Assembly: GCF_028389875.1 (NCBI RefSeq)
Contig: NC_084677.1
Span: forward strand, 10,954,017 to 11,018,016
Reading direction: 5' to 3'
Length of the DNA: 64,000 nucleotides
Origin: Rhea pennata
Taxonomy: Eukaryota; Chordata; Aves; Rheiformes; Rheidae
Notes under the pieces: model-generated
The model's input: the letters and a program-made list of their open reading frames with translations, nothing else
The model's database searches: none
What the model was told of the DNA's origin: nothing
Shown: in pieces, positions 35,178 to 47,800 of the stretch
Layout: every line of letters starts with the position of its first letter
Position numbering within the stretch: position 1 is the first letter of the stretch
Made by a program: the position numbers and the translations under genes

Positions 35178-38100
35178 CCTGCCCAGCCTTTATTCACACT
35201 GGAAAAGGAGCACTAAATGGCAATGTTTGCTGCTTAGATGGCTGTTGCTATATCAGCCAAACTAAGTAGTCGATAAGGCTGATAAGAGTCTACCACCAGT
35301 GGAGCTAAATGTACCTTCTCACTGGGAGATTAATGCAGTTAAATTCTTTCTCATTTTTAGCAATGTTTAGAAAAACTGTTCCAGTGGAGAAGGTGAGTTC
35401 TTACTATTCCTGTAAATAACCAGAATATCTAGAGAGGAGATAAAAGAGCACATGAAGAAATACTTGGCCAAAGAAGCAGGAATGTTGATTGTTGATGCTC
35501 TTTTCTAATAAGAGAACTTGCTTTTGTAGCCATTACCCAGCACAGACCTAGAAACACAGCAGTAAGTGAAGTATCTAGGAAAGTATTTGGTGACTGCTCC
35601 TCTGGTTACTATTTGGTTGCCTGTTGCACTTATGGAGCTACTTATTGTGGATCTGATTCAGAAGATGGTGAACTCAGGAAAAAACTGTCATTGCTTCGAA
35701 TGTGTTTCTCCTACAGTCTGTGAGACTCCAATCTCTGCTTTAAATAAGTGCTGTGTTCCAAGTCAAGTAAGGTACTACTTTGTGGGTTAAACCAGAAGAT
35801 TTTGCCATTGGCCTTCAGTGGTGGTAGAATTTCACCCTACATGAACAGCTTATGACTACATTAATCATCTAACATCTACACAGTAAACTGAATGTAGTAG
35901 TTCAGTCTTAAGACAACTATAAACTGTATGTGTGTGTGTGAGGCCTCCTTAGTTAGTCTTTCCAAAACATGTTAAGAAATATCTTTACAAAAATGTTGAG
36001 AAGGTGTCATCTACTAACAAATGGTTATTTCTGTAAATGTTTGACAATCTGTAATTGTATCAGAAACATTTTTGACTCAGCCTTAAACTGTGCTGAAAAT
36101 TGGGGCCAGACTGTATACCCAAAGCTGTAGCCTCTCTGGAGAGAAGAGTTGGAGACCGGTTGGTCCAGATTAGTAGAACCAAACTGACTGTTTAAAAAGC
36201 TTCCTCCAATAAATAACACTTCTTTCCTCTTGGAGAGAGGAAAGCACTGCTTCACTCTTTCATACCCGTAGGCTCAAGGATGAAAAATATGGTATGAGGG
36301 TTGAAAGGAAGAAGTGTTCAGAATTGCGGTTGATGTGGTAGTCTCCATATTCTCAGGGGCAGCAGTTTGTTTTCGTGCAAGGCGTGAGTGGGGCTTGATT
36401 TCAAGCGAACCCTTTCTTATCACTCTGAAAAGCTTTGGGTCTTTCTTACCACTCTCAAAAGCCTTGGGTTGCAATGCACCTTGAGACATGCCCTGTTAGC
36501 CCTCCTACAGGGCACCTAATGGAATAAGGAGGAGCTGTGTATTCAGGCTGCTTGCAGGATAAGATCACACATAAATACAGATGAAACAATCAGGTAATAA
36601 AGAAAAAGAAATCAGGAAGATAAGAGTCTCCTGTTTGACCTTGTGGTCCACAACAGGCTCTTTAACAAAGTTGTCTTTCAAGTAACATTCTGCAAGGGTA
36701 AAAAAAAAAACATCTTCCAGAAGAACAGGAAAAAACCAACAAGGCCTGTTTGTTTTGTGCAGGTCCTTTTTTAGTCCAGAAGGCAGTGTAGAGCTCCTGG
36801 AGCACACACAGGATGACAAAGCCATTTGCTTAGAGAGTTGGTTTTCCCCTGGCTGAAATCAACTCAAATCCTCCAGTTGTGGAATAAGCACAATGCTGGA
36901 AAGGGCTGTTTACTTCTATGTCCTGGAAGGAAACTAAAGGAAGGAGAGGCGAATACAGAAGTCAGTCCTGCTGGGACATGTTTCCAACAGGAGATTGAGT
37001 TAAAACTTTGCAAAGCTGAACATAAAATTGTAATTTTAGCAGTATAATATTTTGTCTTAGGCATGCAGCAAAATAGGTCTTAATTTCTGCACATTTCTTC
37101 ATCAATGCTAACTAGATCTGGCACTCTCGTTTTGTGCTTTAGAGTTTGAGTGCTGTGGCAAGTCTGCCTTCTGCAGAGCTCCAGCAGCAGCCAGCGGGAA
37201 ATGTCAGGTGCACTGTAAATATAATGGTGGGGCCTTCTGCTTTGTGGGCATTCACACCCCAAAAGTTGTTTTGTGGTCGAAAGCCAATTAAACGTTTCAT
37301 ATGTGAACAAATTCTGTTTCCATTTCAGATTTGCCTCAGAAATACAGAGGTTTTAGAATTAGTTACTGTTATTTATTTGAACACTTTGAGCTGCTGCTCT
37401 CCAGCTACAGTTGAAGTGTTTAACACAAAGGTGAAAGTAACTGCATAATATCCCTGTAAGATGGGTACACAGTGTTGCCTATAAAACAAGGAGAAGGCCC
37501 AGGAAGATTTAAAACTTGCCTCCATTGAGTTGAGGGAAAGGTTCCTGTAGGTTTAACAGGGTATAGATCCTTAAGGGCTTGGTTAGACGCACAGCAGACT
37601 AGAGTCTGGATCTAGGAGTAAAGATCTAATTTTGTTGACTTCTGGAGCATGACTTTAAATAACTGTAGCATCATCTAGTCTGTCTCTTCCTGTATTTTGT
37701 GTAGGCAAGACTAGGAGAGACTGGAAATGGTAAAATTTTCTTTGCATGTGTGTTTTACCACACACAACTTTTTCAAAGTTGCATGCCTCTGCTGAAGTGA
37801 AAAGCAAATGAAAGTCTAGGAGTTTCACCTTCACTTGCCTAGTGTTACACCATTTTTGCTATGGTGGATGTTTTAAGGGAAAGGAAATCAACAGCTTCCG
37901 AAAATTTTGTACAAAGGAATAACAGCTAAACTGAAAAAGTATTACAAAAGCTTTTAGGTCATCATGTAGTGACTTATAAAATTTTTGTATTTATTCCATG
38001 GCTCCAAAAAACAGAACTCACAAAGAAATAAATAACTGAATTCATCAGTTTTATTGGTATGTGTTTAGTGTGGTAAATCGCCATCTAGTGTATACTTAAG

Positions 38101-38538
38101 ACATAGCATAATTACCTGGATCATTTTAAATCAATGTGGTAAACAAAGTATCTTGAGTTGCACACACTTTCTAACTAATGACAGTGCATTGTTTCATTAG
38201 TGTTTTTCCATAAGCAATTAAAAGTAAAACTTACGGGAATCAAGAAGTAGATATTTAGAGAAGAACTAGCATGTGAAACCTTAGAGATGGGGTATGAGAT
38301 GCATTCAACAGCTGATAAACCAGAGAACAAAGATTATAATGCAAATAGAACAGTTTGCAATCTATTTGCCAGCAGAGGCAGAACACTCATAAAAGTTGCA
38401 TAAAATCATAGGGGAAAAAGAGGAAGGGACAAAAACAACCTGTTTATTCAAGCTTATTTGCATTAATTCATCCAGCATCACAAACTAGAGAGCTTCCAGT
38501 ACCTAACTGTTTTTAAATGTTTTGTTTGTTTATTTCAG
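35178..38538. other. Divergent intergenic region between PDILT and ACSM copy 1
   Basis: 3.4 kb between oppositely oriented genes; it must hold the PDILT promoter (right of 35177) and probably the ACSM non-coding first exon. No clear CpG island or TATA box could be assigned. Confidence 0.5.
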
Positions 38539-38602
38539 ATGACTGATCCTTGTAAATCTTCGTCTGATTTTTTTACCACTGCCTGATAAATCCTCATTTA
38601 TC
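38539..38602 (+). other. Probable 5' UTR part of first coding exon, ACSM copy 1
   Basis: A TTTATTTCAG acceptor ends at 38538, 64 bases before the start codon, so the coding exon probably begins here and an unplaced non-coding exon lies upstream. It includes a short ATG...TGA uORF (38539-38586). Confidence 0.5.
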
Positions 38603-38803
38603 ATGAGAACATTCATTAAAATACGGATTCCTCAGTGCCTGCAGATTCTCAGGTCACCTTGCAGATTATTCCATGGATACCACAGGCTTCTCTCATCTCA
38701 GATTATTTCATATTATGATTCTATAAACCAGTGTGAAAAGGAGCTACCAGAATATTTCAACTTTGCAAGTGATGTCTTGGATAAGTGGTCACAACTGGAA
38801 AAG
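38603..38803 (+). CDS. ACSM copy 1 exon 1
   Basis: 67 codons from ATG: a basic transit-peptide-like start, then [17 protein letters not shown], the usual ACSM N-terminal block. Phase 0; donor AAG/GTAGTT. Confidence 0.93.
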
Positions 38804-41800
38804 GTAGTTTCTTTTATTTCCTGGAAATCTCAGATGAAATAGATCAGTTTTGCTGATGGATGCTGGATAGCATTAGCTGCAGAGTAGACTTCAGAATTTT
38901 TCTTTGTCAGACATGCATATTACATGCGTATTACAAAACTACTTGCCAAGGATGATTTATTTAGTCTGGAGTAGTTTGGTTTGTATTAAACATTTTAAAG
39001 TTTGACTTCCTATTTTAATTTTTTCTATTTCCTTTTAGGATGGAAGACGACCAGCAAATCCAGCTTTTTGGTGGATAAATGGTGAGGGAGAGGAGGTGAG
39101 GTGGAGCTTTGAAGAACTGGGATTTCTGTCCAGGAAGACAGCTAATATACTCTCTGAGGCATGTGGTTTGCAGAAAGGAGACAAAGTTATAGTAGTTCTC
39201 CCTCGGGTCCCTGAATGGTGGCTACTGAATGTAGCCTGTATGCGAGCAGGTGAGTAACCTTGCTGATCTCTTGAACAGAAAGAAAATAAATAAGAGATGT
39301 GAAAAACATACTAAATTAATTTTAAAAATATAAACAGAAGTAGGGCTGCTGTGCCCTGTACAGTTCATCTCTTTGTACAGCGGAAAAATTGGCAGCACCC
39401 ACACAGGAACTGAAGCCACATTGTACTAGGTGCTATGCAAACACCAATCAGTCTAATTACATCCTAAGCTGAAGCCAGTGGTGGCTGAATGCTTACAGTC
39501 TAAGGCCAAATTTGGACAGTCACATTATCAGTGTGAACATTTTTAATGCAGTAAATTATATACCCAGGCCATTTAACAATTCAGTATATTGCAGATTTCA
39601 GGTTTTTCATCCCTCATATGAGGAAAGGCTGCGAGAGCTGGGACTCTTCAGCCTGGAGAAGAGAAGACTGACGTGGGATCTTATCAATGTGTATAAGTGT
39701 CTGAAGGGAAAAGTGTAAGGAAGATAAGGCCCATACTCTTTTCAGTAGTACCCTGCAATAGGACAAGAGGCAATGGGCAAAACTGAAACACAGAAAGTTC
39801 CATCTGAACATGAGGGAAAACTTTTTTACTGTGAGGGTGACAGAGCTCTGGAACAGGTTGCCCGGAGAGGTTGTGGCATCTCTTTCCTTGGAGATATTGA
39901 AAAGCTGTCTGTACACAATCCTAGGTGATATGCCTAGGTGATCCCTGCTTGCATGGCGGAGAGGGGGTGGATTAGATGATCTCCAGAAGTTCCTTCCAAC
40001 CCCAACCATTCTTTGATTCTGATTTGTTATTACAGCACTACTGTCAGTTTTGCAAATTGTTACAAAGAATTTGACCTGTTGCATTTTTAGTAGAAATTGG
40101 GTTGAACAAAATATTTGCTAAACACATATGATGGAACAATTTAGCATCAACAGGGATATGACCAGGTGATTTTGTCCCACTTCTAAGCGCTGTGACTCTA
40201 GCAGGATACAGGTGGAGCTGAGATTGAGGAAATCTAATTCTGTTAATCTGTCTGAGATTTTCTGCATCATGACTCGGGCATGTCAGTCAGAATCTCAGTG
40301 CCTCAGATTTCCAATTGTAGAACTTGAGAGGTAGCCCTGAAGGTGCAGGATGACTGAAATCAGTCATTTAGAACAAGTCTACTATAATCCTTAAGAAAAG
40401 GAGGTATAGACACCCAGTAAGTTGATCTTTTCTCTTTGAAAATTTGATTTCAGTTGCATTGTGCCCATTATCCAAACCCACATTTGTTTTTGTTATAAAA
40501 TTAATCCACACTTGAGGGATGTCTTCACTGTTCTATTTGCATTATAATCTTTGTTCTCCGATTTATCAGCTGTTGAATGCATCTCCTATCTCATCTCTAT
40601 TTAAATTATTTACACTATTTAAATACTTAAGATACCTGACTTACATCTGTTTATCTCACATCAGTGGTATTAATACTTTATTAAAATGAACAACAGCTTT
40701 ATTCCAGATGTAAATACAATCGAAATGCTGGCCTTATTCATATACTCAATTAAGTAGATAATTATCTCACCACTGACTTCCTAGGTTATGAATCATAAAG
40801 AAGGTTCTGAAAAACACTCCAAATCTAGATGTTATTGATGATGCACGTAACTTTAATATGGGTGACATAAACCCCTGCATCAATGTTGCAGATTTTGGGG
40901 GCTTTCAGAACCAGCTAAGATCTGGCAGGTTGGTTCTGCCCAGGTCATGTCATATAATTATATTAAGGAGGTCATTTTTCTAAATTGCTTCTTCCTTTTT
41001 TTTTTTTTTTTTTTTTCAGGAATTGTCTTTATTCCAGGAACATCCCAGTTAACAGCCAAAGACATTTTATACCGACTCCAGGCTTCAAAGGCCAAGTGCA
41101 TCGTTACCAGTGATACACTGGCACCTGCAGTGGAATCTGTCATGCCTGACTGCCAGTTTCTGAAAAGCAAACTAATTGTATCTAAAGGCAGCAGAGATGG
41201 ATGGCTGAACCTCAAAGAACTCTTTGCGTAAGTATCAGCTGTCTTAGCATCCCTGTGAGATGACGGATGCCTTATCAATTAGGTGATGTTGCTGAGTTCT
41301 GGAGGAATCCTTTGTTTTGGAGTTCATTTCAAAAACACAGGTGAGTTAAATTTCTGAATCAGACTGCTTCTGATTCAGCAGCCTGTCAGCTTCTAAAATC
41401 TTACTGCTTCCACTATGATCAAAACAAGTGCACAGAGCACTAATCTTGGAAACAGTCGTTTTGTGCCTGGCTTCTAGAGTGCAGCCTACTGACTCTTGAA
41501 TTCATCGAGAAGATATCCACTGCTGACTCTAGGTGCCCAATAAGCATGGTGTCAATTATTTCTTTTCCTTGACAATCTTGGTAGCCCAGGCAGTCTGGAT
41601 TGCATGTCAGTCTCTTGAACTTAAATGATATAATGTATATCTGAAACCATAATCAATGCTTGTATATGGTCCCCTTTGGTTTCAGATTGGGAAACTGTCT
41701 GTGTTGAGGCAGAAATTCTTTTCGTTAGCCACAAGCACCTTGAGAGTCCTTACAAAATATTTATAAATAAAGACAGTGGAATATGTGCTAGGTGCTCACA

Positions 41801-44800
41801 TCTTGAAGGTTATGATACGCAAAACACACTTGTTGCTAGTAGAAAGTGCTTTGTCACCCCTTTCCTCTGATACCTGATACAACTGTTTGTTTTGTGAGCA
41901 AAACTAATTGTGGACCAGACTTTTTCCTATTTATCTCGTAAGCCTTAAAAAATGCTGCTTCCTTTGGAGAAAAAAAAAAAAAAGTTCAAATAGTAACTGT
42001 CATATACTTTCTCTTCTGAAGGATGACATCTGCTAACCATGAATGTGTCAAGACAAGGAGTCAAGACCCAATGCTGATCTATTTTACTAGTGGAAGTACA
42101 GGCTCTCCAAAAATGGTGGTGCAATCCCACAGCAGTTACGGCATTGGATTTACCGTCAGTGGCAGGTATAACTTACAGTTGCTCCCGAAGTCTTGATAAA
42201 ATGACATGATCACAATTAAATGAAAATATGATAGTAAAAACTCCAGTAAATGCAGAAATTTCATGAGTGCAGGATCTTACTTTTTTCTCGCCTTTCCCCT
42301 CTTGCAGTAAAACACTGGTTATTAAAAGCTTTTTATAGATTCAGTTGAGATTATCAACCAGCTTTCCATTGCTCACAGTGCTTACTGAAGAGCAGCAATC
42401 AGGATAACCTGCTTACAGACAAAGTTGAATTCTTCGGTATTTTGTGGGCATTTCTGGAAAACTAAAGCCCTTTGGACTATAGCCTTATCTGTTAAAAGTC
42501 ATGGTTTGTAGATTCCAGTCTATGGTTTAGCACTGCTTTGCTTTCACTGAATATCCTTCCCTCTGTTTTATGCTTCCCAAGGAGTGAGAAATGTCATGAA
42601 ACCCAAAGAATGTAGTTCCCAAGGCATTCTGAGTTGGAATTTAGTAGTATTGAGTCAAAGAAGTAATTTAGTTAGTTTCTTAGAGAAATAAGCTGTGATT
42701 TAACCTATATCTGTAATCTACAGGGTGGGGAAAGCCTACCCCAAATGGTATGTTCAGTTTTTGATGTGGAATCAGATTCTGTAACAAAAGCCATGGATGT
42801 TTTCATAGAATCAGTAAGGTTGGAAGGGACCTTTGGAGATCATCTGGTCCAAACCTCAAATGAGTGGCCTGTACGGGGATTGAACCCACGACCTTAGCAT
42901 TGTTAGCACCATGCTCTAACCAACTAAGCTAATGTTTTGCATGATTCAGGAGTAAAGCAAACCATGAAAATGTTAAACAGGAGGGAATTAAGGGAATTAA
43001 GAGAATGTTTAAGATTATCTTGTGAACTTTGGACTTTCTAAAGACCTTGCTTGCTGACACCACATCATCTAAAGGAAGCCTCCTGTCCTTTCCTGTGACC
43101 TGTGCTCAGATCTCTCACACTGTGTGAAGCATTTATTTTTTTTCCTCTCTGCTTTATCAGGTACTGGATGAACTTGACTCCGTCAGATATAATGTGGAAT
43201 ACTTCTGATACAGGTTGGGTAAAGTCAGCTTGGAGCAGTGTTTTTGCTCCATGGATCAATGGATCATGCGTCTTTATACACCATATGCCTCAGTTTAAAC
43301 CAGCAGTTGTTGCAGATGTAAGCAGAACATTTTATACCATGGATTTTATTTCCATTTTGTGTAACTGAAGCAATCTAACTGGACTCCAATGCTGACCTAC
43401 CCACTGCTCTGTTTGTAGCCACATTCATGGTATTTCCCACATCTCTCTTCTAAAGCAATTTTACCTTCTTTTGATGCCCAATAAACTAAAGGAACAAGTG
43501 GTTTCCCTCCTGGTTAGGCCATGTGACACTGCTGCGAAGTGGAGGAGATGTGATGTGAAAGATGAAGGACGAAATAAGCTCAAGGTTACTGCTGTCCTGT
43601 CCCATACTTAGTGTAAAGCTCTCTCTGAGTATGAACTTCCAGCACATTTGGGCTCAGGGCGGGCGTGAGTCAGTACTCAGAATATGATAAAGACCTGAAC
43701 TGGGGCCCTGTTAACCTCAATTTTCAATTAGTTGCCACCCTGTCTATTCCTCGTCTCTTTTGTTGCTGAGAACCAGTCAGCTGGCCTATTCTCTTCAACA
43801 TCAGTCTCTTCTGCAGACAGGAGAACCAGTCTTCTCCAGTGAAACTGGAGAAGCTTCATTCTAGTTCACTGTTGTCATTTAGCATTGAGTCTAGGACATA
43901 GTTGCCCCAGGAGCTGTTAGGTTCACTCAGTGGTCATACGTTTCCATGAGTGGTGTTTGTTAAAGGGAAAGTATTTTATTTTCTGCAATAGCAGGACTAA
44001 CTGATAGAGCCACTCCATAGTCAGGATCTCTCATTAAGACACAGTCCTTCTCTGTGTTGAATGTTGAATATATGTTGCATTTTTATGGATTTCATTTTGC
44101 AAACATCTGAGTATGTAAGTAAGTCATGTTAATTACCTGCATGTGTGCAAGGTCATATCCTTTATGTTGGCATTGCCTTTTTCCTTTCAACAAAATAATT
44201 TTCTCTTTTTCTAGACTCTATCAAAATACCCCATCACCACCTTTTGCACAGCCCCCACGGCCTACCGCATGCTGGTGCAACATGGTTTGAGCAGGTACTG
44301 CATGTCTGTCTACTGCAGGGGTAGCAAAGAGAGGCTGGGATATAACACTGTGACAGCTGTGGCTGTTTAGTTCCTTATGTTACTTTATTTTTTCAGTTAA
44401 AAGAAAGCTAATTAGAAAAATTTGCTCTCAAAGGAGAAGGCTATGTTCTAAAATGTGTGAATAACTACTCATGCCTTAAGCCATTCAGGCTCCAAGAGTG
44501 AGTCTTTGAAAAGAGCACAGTGGAAATAAATGAGTTTTTTAAAGTGTCATTTTTTTTGAACTTAGGGTTCACAGTTAGCTTTAATTTAGGGAGGGTTTTG
44601 GGCAGCCCTGGATCAGGGAATTAGTGGAGTATAGTGGAGTTCTCAGATACCTGAAGATGAAGTGAACTGTTAGAGGACTTTCACCTGCTGAGAGTTATTT
44701 AGCAGCTGTTCCCACTGACCTGTTACATTATAAAATATTCAACCCAGGAGAAATGCTCAGAATGATTTGTAAGCAGTTTTCACACCTTCAGTAATGCACT

Positions 44801-47800
44801 GCTTATTCTCTTTCATCTAGACACAAACCAACCTTGTTTTAGTATTGAGCCTAGGCTCTACATTGCTGATATCAGATCCTTTAGCCTTCCTTTTGCTCTA
44901 GAAAATTCTAGTTGTCTTATTTAATCTTAGATGCTAGCATATAGCAACATAAATAATCTACTTTCCACTCGTATCTGAAGTGCTTGTCCAAATCTTTTCT
45001 ACTTTCTTGACAATTCTTCCAAAAAACACCTTTGCTCACTCTCTTTCCGACAAGATGTCTTAATGGTTTCTTGCCCAGACTACTCCAGAGATAAACCACC
45101 CTGCCATAAGTGGTAATGAGCAATTTAGGAGCCTAATCCAGGATTGTGTAATAAGATAACTATCGTCATCAGCTTTTGAAGTTTTAGGCATGCAACACCC
45201 TTTGAAAGTTGAGGGAGGCTGCTCAGTTAAGGCCATTCACCGCTCTTTTCAGAAGTTAAGAAAATTACTGTTGTTTTTATGCCTCTCAAGCTACAAGTTC
45301 ATGAGTCTGAAACACTGTGTATCTGGAGGCGAGCCACTCAATCCTACAGTGATGGAGCAGTGGAAAATCCAAACAGGCCTGAATATCCATGAAGGTTATG
45401 GCCAGACTGAGACAGTATGTTTGTATTCATTCCCACAATATGCCCTTTCAAAGGTAACAATACTGAAGGCAAAAAGTGCTTGATAAATCAGTGGAAAAGG
45501 TGAGAATCATTTACATAAACTTTTGAAATTAGCTCTGTATAATATGATTTTATAGTTTTTAAAATCAGCTAGTTGCATTTTTTTAAGGTTTATAGGAAGT
45601 ATTATGATTACAGATTCCATCCCCCTGCACAAACTGTGCACAAATCCTGATCAAATAGCTTGTAGTAGATCCCTTCATCATCTTTGTTTAGACAACAAAA
45701 ATAAATAATTTGTTCTGGGTATCCACTTGCCCTGTCTGAAGTTCTAATGGAAAATATTAAATCAGCTCATATCCAAGACATCTCTGTAACTGAACATAAC
45801 AGAGCTACCAAAAGTCAGATTTAAGGCATTTTCTCAGCTCCTGATTCAGTCCTTATCATGACACAGTCATGTGGAGGAATTGTTTTGCCTAATCCAAGCC
45901 AAAGATAAAGTTTACAAGATGCTGCATAAATAAAAATATTACTATCTATTATGCAGGTAACAATATGTGCCAATGTGAAGGGAATGAAAATTAAACCTGG
46001 TTCTTTGGGAAAAGCCTTGTCCCCTTATGATGTGCAGGTATGTTGTTGCTACATTACATCTTCGGAGTTCAGTTGCAGTTGTGAGTACTTGAGTAAGAAA
46101 AAGCTGGGTGTTCACCTCTCTGTCTTTCCTGTGTGATATCACAGATATTTCAGTGAGCTAATCCAAATAATAATGATATGTCCTTTCTGCAGATCGTAGA
46201 TGACCACGGGGCTATTCTCCCTGCAGGAGAAGAAGGCGACATTGCTGTCCGAATCCAACCTAGGAGACCGTTCTGTCTGTTCTCTCAGTACTTGGTAAGT
46301 TTGAGTTGGGCTCGCTGTGCCTGTTGAGAATCTCAGGAGAGCCCTAGTGCAAAGCTCTGTTGACTTACAGAATCCTTATTGAGTAGGATTTTGTCCAGCA
46401 TGTTCACAAGGTCTCGCTAGGCTCCTTGAGCACTTTGAGCCCGATCAGTACATTGTGCTGCTGTTCCAAGGTCAGACTGATTGGCTAGTGTAACTTTAAG
46501 ATCCAGCATGAACCAGGAGATAACTTGTTCCGAACATGTACCCGGCACAGTTAGGATGGGCTTTATCTTTAGTGGATCACCCCCCATCTATTCCACCCCT
46601 ATTCTTGGATAAAGATTAATGAAGCACCTCCATAAAGGCTGCTGTAATACACTGTGAGTTCAAGGAGACTCTCCAAAGGACAGAAGAAGCATAGTTTTCC
46701 CTTATAAAACCATATGAGGCACCTACAAGCTGATCTTTTAAATCCTTAAAAATTACACATTTCAGTATTTCTGATGTCGGAGCAGGCCTTTGTGTAATTA
46801 CCCATCACATATGATGTGCATAAGGTAAACAGCACAAAAACAAACTATAGCACAAAACTCTCTAGTGTAGATAACCTATTGGCTTTATCGTAGTGGCATA
46901 TATAACCTAACGTGACTGTTCATATGGGACTATTTAAATAGCCTGAAAGTGGAATAGGCTAAAAAAATGTGTGAGAAGAATGGTTGTTTTGGTTCAGGTC
47001 AAAGATCAGTGTAGGTTAGTATTCTCTCTGGTGGTGCTGAGTAGTAGTATACACTTAAGAAAAAAATAGGATCAGGCAAATATATTCTCGATTGCATTTG
47101 GACCGTTATATCAATTAACCTTTAGGGAACGTACCATGTGTTTAATCCTCTTCTGAACCTGCGTCTCTGTAACATACCCTGTCCACAATTTAGCCCCGAC
47201 AGATCAACGCAGTTAATGGAGATTTTCTTGTAGATCACCTGGTTTGTGCTTTGGTCTTGGAAGTCAGAAGTGAAAAGTTTCCATTAATGAGAAGTTAAGG
47301 AGACCCTCTGCAATAATAAATCGTTTATCTAAGGAAAGTAGGTTATATGCTTAAAGAATTCGCTGTGATAGATGGGGATTCTGATGGAACACAGCCTTTT
47401 TTCCTTCAGAACATTAATACACATCTTTTCCAGCTCTCGCATATTTCACAGCAAAGCTGCTAATTAATGTGATTCTGTTTCCTTAAATAAAGGCGTAAGA
47501 TAGGATTGAATATACTAGTTTTGAAAATAGCTATAAAATACAGTCTTGATCATTTTTAGCACCACTACAAAGTGAGAATTAGATTTCAATAACCGTTAGA
47601 TAAATATTTTGAAATGTTGCTTGACTGTTATTAGGATAATCCAGCGAAAACCGCTGCCACTGTGCGCGGAGATTTTTACATCACTGGAGACAGAGGGATT
47701 ATGGATGAAGAAGGATATGTCTGGTTTGTTGGAAGATCTGATGATATAATTAATTCCGCTGGGTAAGTCGTTTGCCTTCAAATTTGCTCGTTTTCCTGTT

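Noticed and set aside
42865-42931. Functional tRNA gene on the minus strand
   Set aside because: It lacks the 5' acceptor stem, has an AAC instead of an Ile anticodon and runs straight into a CR1 tail, so it is a SINE head.
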